Below, in pieces: positions 26,085-33,878 of a DNA stretch of 64,000 nucleotides. The notes under the pieces were generated by a model that did not search any database, was not told the origin of the DNA, and worked only from the letters and a program-made list of their open reading frames with translations. Source of the DNA: Streptococcus gallinaceus (GTDB lineage: Bacteria > Bacillota > Bacilli > Lactobacillales > Streptococcaceae); the NCBI RefSeq assembly GCF_024170225.1, contig NZ_JALJXU010000002.1:283550-347549 (forward strand), given 5' to 3'. Numbering within the stretch: the first letter of the stretch is position 1; each line of letters starts with the position of its first letter. Position numbers and translations under genes: made by a program.

Positions 26085-27563
26085 ATGAAAATTAACATGA
26101 AGGATATTTCCAAATCATTTGGTTCCAATCATGTATTGGAGAAAATTGATTTGACATTAGAGTCTGGGCAAGTTCATGCTCTAATGGGGGAGAATGGGGC
26201 TGGCAAGTCAACCCTAATGAATATTTTGACAGGTCTTTTTCCAGCAAGCTCAGGGACTATTGTAATTGATGGTGTAGAACGAACATTTTCAAATCCTCAG
26301 GAAGCCGAAGAGTTTGGGATTAGTTTTATTCATCAAGAAATGAATACTTGGCCTGACATGACTGTTCTAGAAAATCTGTTCTTGGGACGTGAAATTAAAA
26401 ACAGTTTTGGTTTGTTGCAGGAAAAAAAGATGAGAGAAAAGGCGCAAGAGGCTTTCAATCGATTGGGGGTAATGATTCCTCTAGATGTTGCTATCGGTAC
26501 GCTATCTGTTGGTCAGCAACAAATGATTGAAATTGCAAAGAGCTTGTTGAATCAACTGTCTATTCTGATAATGGATGAACCGACAGCAGCTTTGACGGAT
26601 CGTGAAACAGAGCATCTATTCCAAGTCATTAATAGCCTGAAAAAAGAGGGGGTAGGGATTGTTTACATTTCTCATCGAATGGAAGAAATCTTTAAAATTA
26701 CTGATTTAATCACTGTTATGCGAGATGGAATTGTCGTCGATACCAAAGAAACTATATTAACAGATCCTGATGAATTGGTTAAAAAAATGGTTGGTCGAGA
26801 ATTGGAAGATTATTATCCAGAAAAGAAATCTGAAATTGGAGAAGTTGCTTTCGAAGTAGAAAATCTTTCTGGTACAGCGTTTTCTAATGTATCTTTTAAG
26901 ATACGAAAAGGAGAAATTCTTGGATTTTCTGGCCTGATGGGAGCTGGTCGCACCGAGGTCATGCGAGCTATTTTCGGAATTGATAGTAAAACGTCAGGTA
27001 TTATCAAAATTGATGGAAAAGCAGTTACAATCACAAATCCTTACCAAGCTATCCAGCACGGTGTAGGTTTTTTGACAGAAGATAGAAAAGACGAAGGTTT
27101 AGTGCTAGATTTCAGTATCAAGGACAATATGACTTTACCCTCAACTAAGGATTTTAGCAAGCATGGGATTTTTGATGAAAAGACAAGTAGAATCTTTGTT
27201 CAAAAATTGATTGATCGTCTAGCGATTAAATCAGGGACACCAGAGTTAGAGGTGGGAAATCTATCTGGTGGTAATCAACAAAAGGTTGTCTTAGCGAAAT
27301 GGATTGGTATTGCGCCGAAGGTTCTGATTTTGGATGAGCCAACGCGTGGCGTAGATGTTGGTGCTAAGCGTGAAATTTATCAGCTCATGAATGAATTGGC
27401 GGATAGAGGAGTGCCGATTATCATGGTATCTTCTGATTTACCAGAAGTATTGGGCGTTAGCGATCGTATATTGGTGATGCACGAAGGGAAAATAAACGGC
27501 GAGTTAAGTCGTGATGAGGCTAGCCAAGAAAAAGTTATGCAACTAGCAACAGGAGGAAAATAA
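26085..27563 (+). CDS. rbsA: Ribose ABC importer ATPase (two NBDs)
   Basis: A 492-residue protein with duplicated ATPase domains. The first (about 1-240) has G-E-N-G-A-G-K-S-T, L-S-V-G-Q-Q-Q and I-M-D-E-P-T-A-A. The second (about 250-490) has the degenerate G-L-M-G-A-G-R-T-E loop, L-S-G-G-N-Q-Q-K and I-L-D-E-P-T-R-G-V-D. This is typical of CUT2 sugar importers such as RbsA. It acts with RbsC and RbsB. Confidence 0.94.
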   Translation: MKINMKDISKSFGSNHVLEKIDLTLESGQVHALMGENGAGKSTLMNILTGLFPASSGTIVIDGVERTFSNPQEAEEFGISFIHQEMNTWPDMTVLENLFLGREIKNSFGLLQEKKMREKAQEAFNRLGVMIPLDVAIGTLSVGQQQMIEIAKSLLNQLSILIMDEPTAALTDRETEHLFQVINSLKKEGVGIVYISHRMEEIFKITDLITVMRDGIVVDTKETILTDPDELVKKMVGRELEDYYPEKKSEIGEVAFEVENLSGTAFSNVSFKIRKGEILGFSGLMGAGRTEVMRAIFGIDSKTSGIIKIDGKAVTITNPYQAIQHGVGFLTEDRKDEGLVLDFSIKDNMTLPSTKDFSKHGIFDEKTSRIFVQKLIDRLAIKSGTPELEVGNLSGGNQQKVVLAKWIGIAPKVLILDEPTRGVDVGAKREIYQLMNELADRGVPIIMVSSDLPEVLGVSDRILVMHEGKINGELSRDEASQEKVMQLATGGK

Positions 27564-27564
27564 G

Positions 27565-28506
27565 TTGAAAAATATCGTAAAAAATATGCCAGAGTTGACC
27601 ACTTTGATAGCCTTAATTGCATTGATGATAGTCATCACTTTTCTCAACCCAAACTTTTTAACGACCAATAATTTACTGAACTTACTCTTACAAGTCACAG
27701 CAAATGGATTTATTGCTTTTGGTATGACCTTTGTTATCTTGACAGGGGGAATTGACTTGTCCGTCGGATCGATTTTAGCCCTATCAAGTGCCTTAAGCGC
27801 AGGATTGATTGGTCAAGGTATGCCTGTTGGTCTGGCAATTGTTCTAGCAGTTTGTATGGGGGGGATATTTGGAATGTTAAATGGTCTCTTTATCTCTTTT
27901 GGGAAATTAGCACCGTTTATTGTCACCCTTGCAACCATGACGATTTTTAGAGGAGCAACCCTAGTTTATTCAAATGGGAATCCAATTACAGAAGGCCTAT
28001 CAGATAGCTTCCTCTTTCAATTTTTAGGTCAGGGGTATGTTGTAGGCATTCCATTCCCAGTTATTCTTATGTTTCTAACATTTGTTATTTTGTATATTTT
28101 GTTGCACAAAACAGCTTTTGGGAAATCTGTCTACGCTCTAGGAGGCAATGAAAAAGCAGCGTATATCTCAGGTGTTAAGTTAAACAAAGTTAAAATTATC
28201 ATCTATACCATTTCTGGTATGATGGCTTCTATTTCAGGCTTGATTATCACATCACGTCTCAATTCAGCACAACCAACTGCGGGTGCTAGCTATGAAATGG
28301 ATGCTATTGCGGCAGTCGTACTTGGTGGAACATCTCTTTCAGGAGGGAAAGGACGTATTTTGGGGACTTTAATAGGGGCCCTCATCATCGGTGTTTTAAA
28401 TAATGGTTTGAATATCATCGGTGTTTCAGCATTCTGGCAACAAGTTGTTAAAGGCATTGTAATTTTAATTGCCGTTTTACTTGATCGTTTGAAAGTAGCA
28501 AAATAA
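27565..28506 (+). CDS. rbsC: Ribose ABC importer permease
   Basis: A 313-residue membrane protein with about nine or ten hydrophobic segments. The CUT2 permease motifs T-G-G-I-D-L-S-V-G-S and the distal G-G-T-S-L-S-G-G-K-G-R are present. Translation begins with TTG one base after the rbsA stop, with GGAGGAAAA as ribosome site inside rbsA. It forms the membrane pore of the ribose importer. Confidence 0.93.
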   Translation: MKNIVKNMPELTTLIALIALMIVITFLNPNFLTTNNLLNLLLQVTANGFIAFGMTFVILTGGIDLSVGSILALSSALSAGLIGQGMPVGLAIVLAVCMGGIFGMLNGLFISFGKLAPFIVTLATMTIFRGATLVYSNGNPITEGLSDSFLFQFLGQGYVVGIPFPVILMFLTFVILYILLHKTAFGKSVYALGGNEKAAYISGVKLNKVKIIIYTISGMMASISGLIITSRLNSAQPTAGASYEMDAIAAVVLGGTSLSGGKGRILGTLIGALIIGVLNNGLNIIGVSAFWQQVVKGIVILIAVLLDRLKVAK

Positions 28507-28512
28507 ACTCGA

Positions 28513-28543
28513 TATTCGTATAAGAATAACTTTCATACGAATA
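28513..28543 (+). repeat. Intercistronic hairpin between rbsC and rbsB
   Basis: A perfect 9-bp stem (TATTCGTAT / ATACGAATA) with a 13-base loop, no T-tract, 17 bases before the rbsB ribosome site. It could stabilise a processed rbsB message. Confidence 0.6.
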
Positions 28544-28565
28544 CACATTATAAAGGAGTATCCCC

Positions 28566-29534
28566 ATGAAATTTGGAAAAAAATTAAGCATTTTGGCTCT
28601 AGGTTTAACACTTATCTTAACTCTCGGCGCTTGCGGAAAAACAGGACTTGGTAATTCTTCTGGTCAAGCTAGCAAAGAAGTTACTAAAAAAGAAGCTAAG
28701 GATTTGAAGTTGGGAGTATCCTTATCTACAACTAATAATCCCTACTTTGTTGCAATGAAAGACGGAATTGATAAATTTGCTAGTCAAGAATCAGTGACAG
28801 TAAAAGTAACGGATGCTCAAGACGATGCAGCTCGTCAGGCAGATGATGTTCAGAATTTTATTAGTCAGAATGTCGATGCTATCTTGATTAACCCCGTAGA
28901 TTCAAAAGCCATCGTGACAGCGATAAAAGCTGCTAATACGGCGAATATTCCTGTCATTTTGATTGACCGTGGCAGTGAGGGTGGAGAAGTTTTGACAACT
29001 GTGGCCTCTGATAACGTAGAAGCTGGGAAAATGGCTGCTGACTATATTGTCAAAGAATTGGGTGAAAAAGCTAAGGCATTTGAATTGTCAGGTGTCCCTG
29101 GTGCATCAGCAACTGTTGACCGTGGCAAAGGTTTCAATGCTATTGCAAAATCAAAATTAAATGTTTTATCAAGTCAGTCAGCTAATTTTGATCGAGCTAA
29201 AGCGTTGAATACTGCTCAAAATATGATTCAAGGAAACAAAGATGTACAAGTCATCTTTGCTCAAAATGATGAAATGGCTTTAGGTGCAGCACAAGCGGTT
29301 AAGTCTGCTGGTTTGCAAAATGTTTTAATTGTTGGTATCGACGGACAACCAGATGCCCACGATGCAATTAAGAAAGGTGATATTTCAGCGACAGTTGCAC
29401 AACAGCCAGCAAAAATGGGTGAAATTGCTATCCAAGCTGCTATTGATCATTATCAAGGTAAAAAAGTAGAAAAAATAACAGTGTCTCCGATTTATCTCGT
29501 AACTAAAGATAATGTTGACCAATATAACTGGTAA
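28566..29534 (+). CDS. rbsB: Ribose-binding lipoprotein
   Basis: A 322-residue periplasmic-binding-fold protein with a lipoprotein signal ending L-G-A-C-G-K (lipobox Cys near residue 24). It shows the type I binding-protein motifs I-D-R-G-S, the Q-N-D-E-M-A-L-G segment and the G-I-D-G-Q-P-D hinge, all of which line the ribose pocket in RbsB. It is anchored to the outer face of the membrane. It is last in the operon and preceded by a stem-loop, and a strong terminator follows. Confidence 0.93.
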   Translation: MKFGKKLSILALGLTLILTLGACGKTGLGNSSGQASKEVTKKEAKDLKLGVSLSTTNNPYFVAMKDGIDKFASQESVTVKVTDAQDDAARQADDVQNFISQNVDAILINPVDSKAIVTAIKAANTANIPVILIDRGSEGGEVLTTVASDNVEAGKMAADYIVKELGEKAKAFELSGVPGASATVDRGKGFNAIAKSKLNVLSSQSANFDRAKALNTAQNMIQGNKDVQVIFAQNDEMALGAAQAVKSAGLQNVLIVGIDGQPDAHDAIKKGDISATVAQQPAKMGEIAIQAAIDHYQGKKVEKITVSPIYLVTKDNVDQYNW

Positions 29535-29546
29535 GATTTTCTAGAG

Positions 29547-29581
29547 AAAAAGTCCTCATGCCTAATAGCATGGGGACTTTA
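29547..29581 (+). terminator. Terminator of the rbs operon
   Basis: Near-perfect 13-14 bp stem (AAAGTCCTCATGC / GCATGGGGACTTT) with a short loop. The T-tract is limited to the stem end. Confidence 0.75.
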
Positions 29582-29634
29582 TGCATTATCTAGCACCTCT
29601 ATTCAAAAAAAGGTAAATTTATTCATAAAAATCC

Positions 29635-29663
29635 TTGACAAACCGATTGAAAAGTTTTATTAT
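29635..29663 (+). promoter_or_regulatory. Promoter of the TrpXYZ-type importer operon
   Basis: TTGACA (29635-29640), 17 bases, TATTAT (29658-29663). The predicted start near 29670 places a leader of about 330 bases before the first gene. Confidence 0.85.
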
Positions 29664-29700
29664 TTTACTAACATAAAAAATGAGAAAGAGAGAAACTCAG

Positions 29701-29763
29701 ATGAGTCAGAATTGTCAGCTTAAAACAGCCAAGCATTCTTATTACTACAGCTACTTTAGATAG
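29701..29763 (+). CDS. Tyrosine-rich leader peptide
   Basis: A 20-codon frame ending H-S-Y-Y-Y-S-Y-F-R-stop. Four Tyr codons (29740, 29743, 29746, 29752) and one Phe codon (29755) fall in the last seven sense codons. GAAAGAGAG lies 8 bases before ATG. A second in-frame ATG at 29680 has no ribosome site. The frame sits between a strong promoter and a terminator hairpin, and its early codons pair with bases 29821-29840. This is the design of a ribosome-stalling attenuator leader sensing charged tRNA-Tyr. I do not know of a described homologue. Confidence 0.65.
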   Translation: MSQNCQLKTAKHSYYYSYFR

Positions 29764-29946
29764 TGTTTGTAGACATGTTTACATGGATGCAAACACATAA
29801 ACGAAAGTTTGTATCTATGTGGCTGTGGTTGTTTAAGCTGTGCCCACTAGATGAAATCTAAACGGGCACTGAGATGATTTTTCTGTTTTTCATTTACAGC
29901 AAAATATAAGGACCGTTTGGATTTCTATCTAACGGTCCTTATTTTT
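29716..29946 (+). promoter_or_regulatory. Attenuator RNA with mutually exclusive hairpins
   Basis: Segments that can pair: 29716-29730 with 29821-29840 (CAGCTTAAA and ACAGCC arms, 5-base bulge); 29781-29794 with 29807-29820 (14 bp, two G-U); 29840-29845 with 29864-29869 enclosing 29848-29852 with 29856-29860; and the terminator below. Bases 29856-29865 can instead pair over 10 bp with 29913-29922, the 5' arm of the terminator, giving an antiterminator. The leader peptide's Tyr codons lie just after the first arm. No T-box consensus is visible. Confidence 0.6.
29908..29946 (+). terminator. Regulated terminator upstream of the importer genes
   Basis: A 10-bp stem AAGGACCGTT / AACGGTCCTT followed by ATTTTTA. 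It stands 58 bases before the first gene, so it must be bypassed for expression. Confidence 0.85.
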
Positions 29947-30003
29947 ATACAATTCCTATTTGAGTTTGTTGATTTCACATGAACAGGAAATGGAGATTTT
30001 ACA

Positions 30004-30963
30004 ATGAAATTTAGAAAAGTTACTCTTGCCTCTCTTCTACTCGTATCCGCGTTTGGTTTGGCGGCTTGTTCGGGTTCTTCCAAAGATAAGTCTGAACAGG
30101 TCAGCGTAGGAATTATCCAATACGCAGAGCACGGCGCCCTAACAGCTGCGCGTGAAGGTTTTGTAGAAGGCTTAGGAGAAGATGGCTACAAAGAAGGTAA
30201 AAACTTGAAGATTGATTACCAAAATTCCCAAGGAGATCAAGCCAATCTTCAAACCATGGTAGAGCAGTTGGCGGGTAAAAATGATCTGAATTTTGCCATT
30301 GCAACACCAGCAGCACAAGCTTTGCTTAATGTTGATTCGGATACACCATCGGTGTTTACAGCCGTGACGGATCCCGTTTCAGCTGGATTGGTTGATTCCA
30401 TGGAGAAACCTGGTGGGAATATGACGGGTTCGATTGATGCGACAGATGTAGCTGGTCAAATCAAGATGCTTCTGAAAGTTGTGCCAAGCGCCAAGACAGT
30501 TGGAATTTTTTATAACTCAAGCGAAGTAAATTCGCAAGTTCAGGCAGAAGCAGCTCAAAAAGCATTGGAAAAAGCTGGCGTAAAGGTGCTGGTAAAAACT
30601 GTTACAACCACCAATGATGTGCAACAAGTGATGACTTCGCTAGCCGGTCAAGTAGATGCTATTTACTTGCCGACGGACAATACAGTAGCTTCTACAGCCT
30701 CCACTATCGGAGAAGTTCTAAAAGCTAAAAAAGTCCCTGCCATCGGAAGTGACGAGGCTTACCTAGAAGGAGTTCTCTTCACATACGGTGTGGATTACCA
30801 TGGAATCGGTGTTCAAGCCGGTCAGATGGCTGCTAAGTTACTCAAAGGAGAAAAAGCAAGTAAGGTTCCTGTTCAAAAGCCAAAAACAGCAGCTATCGCT
30901 GTCAATGAAGACATGGCTATGGCACTTGGTTTTGATGTAGCTACGATTAAGGCGTTGAAGTAG
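30004..30963 (+). CDS. TrpX-like ABC importer substrate-binding lipoprotein 1
   Basis: A 319-residue ABC_sub_bind (COG2984) lipoprotein with lipobox L-A-A-C near residue 22. Conserved blocks are V-G-I-I-Q-Y, the G-D-Q-A-N-L-Q-T-M segment, I-A-T-P-A-A-Q, F-T-A-V-T-D-P-V and V-D-A-I-Y-L-P-T-D-N-T-V. The family in streptococci is predicted to carry tryptophan or related aromatic amino acids. It is first of three tandem paralogues and very close to the second. The tyrosine-rich leader upstream hints that this system may be tied to tyrosine or phenylalanine. The ligand is not proven by the sequence. Confidence 0.8.
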   Translation: MKFRKVTLASLLLVSAFGLAACSGSSKDKSEQVSVGIIQYAEHGALTAAREGFVEGLGEDGYKEGKNLKIDYQNSQGDQANLQTMVEQLAGKNDLNFAIATPAAQALLNVDSDTPSVFTAVTDPVSAGLVDSMEKPGGNMTGSIDATDVAGQIKMLLKVVPSAKTVGIFYNSSEVNSQVQAEAAQKALEKAGVKVLVKTVTTTNDVQQVMTSLAGQVDAIYLPTDNTVASTASTIGEVLKAKKVPAIGSDEAYLEGVLFTYGVDYHGIGVQAGQMAAKLLKGEKASKVPVQKPKTAAIAVNEDMAMALGFDVATIKALK

Positions 30964-30978
30964 CGATGAGGAGATTGT

Positions 30979-31953
30979 ATGAGAGTATGGAAAAAATTTG
31001 TCACATTAGGATTAGTCGGTTGGGGTAGTCTAGCGCTGGTAGCATGTAGCCAGAAGAAGGAAACAGCAGCTAAGGAAGATGTAAAAATTGGTATTTTACA
31101 ATACATGGAGCATGATGCACTGGACACTTCGCGAAAAGGATTTATTGTAGCTTTGAAGGATGCCGGTTATGAAGAAGGAAAAAATCTAAGCATCGACTAC
31201 AAAAATGCCCAAGGTGATCAAGCAAGCTTGCAAACTATGGCAGAACAGCTTGCAGGGAAAAATGATTTGAACTTAGCCATTGCCACACCGGCAGCCCAGT
31301 CACTGTTAAATGTGGATACCGAGACACCAACCGTCTTCACAGCCATCTATGACCCTGTGGCGGCTTCACTGGTGAATTCGCTTAAGAAACCTGGTGGGAA
31401 TATGACAGGTTCAAGTCATGTGATGGATGTTGCTAAGCAGATTGAATTGCTTTTAAAAGTGGCACCAAATGCTAAAAAAGTAGGAATTTTTCATAATTCG
31501 AGCGAAATTAACTCGGAATCCCAAGCAAAATTAGCCATTGCTGCCTTGAAAAAAGCAGGTGTGGAGCCTGTTGAAAAGACCATTACATCAAGCAACGATG
31601 TCCAACAAGCCATTACCTCTCTAGCAGGTCAAGTAGATGCCATCTATCTGCCAGCAGATAACACGGTTGCTTCTACGGCGTCTACCATTGGAGAAGTCTT
31701 AAAGAGTAAAAAAATTCCAGCAATTGGTAGTGATGAAAATTCAAGTCAGGCAGCTCTCTTTACCTACGGAGTTGACTTTTATGTCTTAGGTCAGCAAGCT
31801 GGGAAAATGGCTGTTGAAATCTTAAAAGGAGCAGATCCTGCTGATATGCCAGTTCAAGGACCAGAAGTCATCAAGATTAAGGTCAATGAAGAAATGGCCA
31901 AAGCCTTGGAAATTGACACAAAAATGATTGAAAAATTGGATGATAAGAAATAG
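30979..31953 (+). CDS. TrpX-like substrate-binding lipoprotein 2
   Basis: A 324-residue paralogue of the preceding protein, with lipobox L-V-A-C near residue 23. Blocks such as S-L-A-G-Q-V-D-A-I-Y-L-P-A-D-N-T-V-A-S-T are almost identical, which indicates a recent tandem duplication. Differences cluster in likely ligand-contact stretches (F-T-A-I-Y-D-P against F-T-A-V-T-D-P, and the D-E-N-S-S-Q loop), so the three binders may have different specificity. A GAGGAG site lies before ATG, 15 bases after the first gene. Confidence 0.8.
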   Translation: MRVWKKFVTLGLVGWGSLALVACSQKKETAAKEDVKIGILQYMEHDALDTSRKGFIVALKDAGYEEGKNLSIDYKNAQGDQASLQTMAEQLAGKNDLNLAIATPAAQSLLNVDTETPTVFTAIYDPVAASLVNSLKKPGGNMTGSSHVMDVAKQIELLLKVAPNAKKVGIFHNSSEINSESQAKLAIAALKKAGVEPVEKTITSSNDVQQAITSLAGQVDAIYLPADNTVASTASTIGEVLKSKKIPAIGSDENSSQAALFTYGVDFYVLGQQAGKMAVEILKGADPADMPVQGPEVIKIKVNEEMAKALEIDTKMIEKLDDKK

Positions 31954-31964
31954 AGGAGAACAAT

Positions 31965-32933
31965 ATGTATAAATGGGTAAAAAAAGTAGCAGTAGCCGGT
32001 CTTATCTCTGCAAGTGTCATAGCACTGGTGGCATGTAGTTCAGGTGGTAAAAAATCAACGTCAGATGCAGTGAAGGTAGGGATTTTGCAGTATATGGAGC
32101 ATGATTCCTTGACTGCAGCACGTAAAGGTTTTGTGGCTGAGTTAGAAAAAGAAGGCTATAAAGAAGGAAAAAATCTGACGCTCGATTATCAAAATGCGCA
32201 GGGTGACCAAGCAAACTTACAGACCATTTCAGAACAGTTGGTAAAAGGCAATGATTTGGTATTGGCTATCGCAACTCCAACGGCGCAAAGTTTGGCAACA
32301 GCTTCGACAGAAGTACCGATTCTCTTCACAGCTGTGACGGATCCTGTATCAGCAGATTTGGTTAATTCTATCAAAAAACCAGGTGGACTTTTGACAGGAA
32401 CAAGTGACCAAGCTCCGATTGACAAGCAGGTTGAGTTGTTGGGACAAGCCTTGCCAAATGCAAAAAAAGTCGGAATTCTCTACACTACTAGTGAACGAAA
32501 CTCAGAAGTGCAGGTCCAAGAAGCAGAAAAATTACTGAAAAAAGCAGGTTATACAGTTGAGAAAAAAGGCATCAACTCAACCAATGATGTACAGGATGCA
32601 GCAACTAGCTTGATGACGGATGTCGATGCAGTCTTTGTTCCAACGGATAATACAGTTGCTTCTACTATGACTATGATTGGTGAATTATCTGTCACCCACA
32701 AAGTCCCAGTTATCGGTGGGTCAACGGATATGGTTGATGCTGGTGGGCTGTTGACTTACGGTACAAACTATGAAGCACTCGGACGTCAAACAGCTAAAAT
32801 GGCCGTCAAAGTTCTTAAGGGAGATGAGCCAGCTAAGTTGGCTGTTGAATACCCTGAGACAGTTGAATTGCATGTCAATAAAGGAATGGCAGAAAAATTA
32901 GGGATTGATGTCTCAAAACTTTCTGTAAAATAG
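31965..32933 (+). CDS. TrpX-like substrate-binding lipoprotein 3
   Basis: A 322-residue third copy with lipobox L-V-A-C near residue 24. It is the most diverged: V-L-A-I-A-T-P-T-A-Q, F-T-A-V-T-D-P-V-S-A-D and a distinct G-G-S-T-D-M-V-D loop replacing G-S-D-E. It starts 11 bases after the second copy with an AGGAG site. A stable hairpin after its stop separates the three binder genes from the permease and ATPase. Confidence 0.8.
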   Translation: MYKWVKKVAVAGLISASVIALVACSSGGKKSTSDAVKVGILQYMEHDSLTAARKGFVAELEKEGYKEGKNLTLDYQNAQGDQANLQTISEQLVKGNDLVLAIATPTAQSLATASTEVPILFTAVTDPVSADLVNSIKKPGGLLTGTSDQAPIDKQVELLGQALPNAKKVGILYTTSERNSEVQVQEAEKLLKKAGYTVEKKGINSTNDVQDAATSLMTDVDAVFVPTDNTVASTMTMIGELSVTHKVPVIGGSTDMVDAGGLLTYGTNYEALGRQTAKMAVKVLKGDEPAKLAVEYPETVELHVNKGMAEKLGIDVSKLSVK

Positions 32934-32941
32934 TAATCAAT

Positions 32942-32967
32942 GAAATACAGTTGATCAGCTGTATTTC
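32942..32967 (+). repeat. Hairpin between the binder genes and the permease
   Basis: GAAATACAG / CTGTATTTC (9 bp plus a T-G pair) around a 6-base loop, followed by A-rich sequence and not a T-tract. It is a candidate for protecting the 3' end of the lipoprotein message. Confidence 0.6.
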
Positions 32968-32985
32968 TAAAAAAAGGAGTATATT

Positions 32986-33870
32986 GTGGATCTTATTTTA
33001 TCAAGCTTATCACAAGGTTTGTTGTGGTCAATCATGGCCATCGGTGTGTATTTAACTTTTCGAATTTTAGACATTGCAGATATGACAGCTGAAGGGGCCT
33101 ATCCCCTTGGAGCTGCAATCTGTGCGACCGGAATTGTCAATGGAGTCAATCCTCTTCTAGCAACAGGACTTGCCTTTTTAGGTGGGATGGGAGCAGGCTT
33201 GATCTCAGGTTTCTTGCATACAAAATTAAAAATCCCAGCCTTGCTGACTGGTATTGTTACCTTGACAGGTCTTTATTCGATTAACTTGAAGGTGATGGGA
33301 AAGGCCAATGTAGCCCTTCTTCGTCAAACAACTTTAGTCACTCAATTGCGTGATTTAGGTCTGGATAAAACAGGTGCTGTTTTGGTGATTGGCGCGGTGT
33401 TTGTCCTAGCCGTTATTGGCTTGCTAACACTTCTGATGAAAACACAAGTCGGACTGGCTCTTCGCTCGACTGGGGACAATATTCCAATGAGTGAGGCCAA
33501 TGGCATCAATGTAGACCGAATGAAAATCTACGGTTACATGTTATCGAACAGCTTGATTGCACTTTGTGGTGCCTTATTAACGCAAAATAATGGCTATGCA
33601 GATTTGAATTCAGGAACAGGGACTATCGTTATCGGCTTGGCGTCTGTCATTATTGCGGAGGTCATTATCCGAAACCTCAGTATTGGTTGGCGTTTGGCGT
33701 CTGTTGTACTTGGTTCCATTCTCTATCGTCTGATTATCTTGGCTATTTTGGAAATTCCAGGTATGGATGCAGATTTGGTCAAACTCTTCTCAGCTATTCT
33801 CTTGGCAACAGTTCTCTTTGTACCTGAATTGCAGAAGAAATTGAAGATTCGTAAATTGAACTTAGGATAG
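32986..33870 (+). CDS. ABC importer permease (COG4120, TrpY-like)
   Basis: A 294-residue membrane protein with about eight hydrophobic segments. The motif F-R-I-L-D-I-A-D-M-T-A-E-G-A-Y-P-L-G-A matches permeases paired with ABC_sub_bind lipoproteins, a branch related to branched-chain amino-acid permeases. The start is GTG with an AAAAGGAG site. A single permease serves three binders. It ends 8 bases before the ATPase gene. Confidence 0.83.
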   Translation: MDLILSSLSQGLLWSIMAIGVYLTFRILDIADMTAEGAYPLGAAICATGIVNGVNPLLATGLAFLGGMGAGLISGFLHTKLKIPALLTGIVTLTGLYSINLKVMGKANVALLRQTTLVTQLRDLGLDKTGAVLVIGAVFVLAVIGLLTLLMKTQVGLALRSTGDNIPMSEANGINVDRMKIYGYMLSNSLIALCGALLTQNNGYADLNSGTGTIVIGLASVIIAEVIIRNLSIGWRLASVVLGSILYRLIILAILEIPGMDADLVKLFSAILLATVLFVPELQKKLKIRKLNLG

Positions 33871-33878
33871 GAGAAATC

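Noticed and set aside
29640..29946. T-box riboswitch for the importer operon
   Set aside because: The leader has a terminator and a Tyr context, but I find no AGGGTGGNACCGCG-like T-box sequence and no Stem I AGTA/GA features. A leader peptide with Tyr codons explains the region better.
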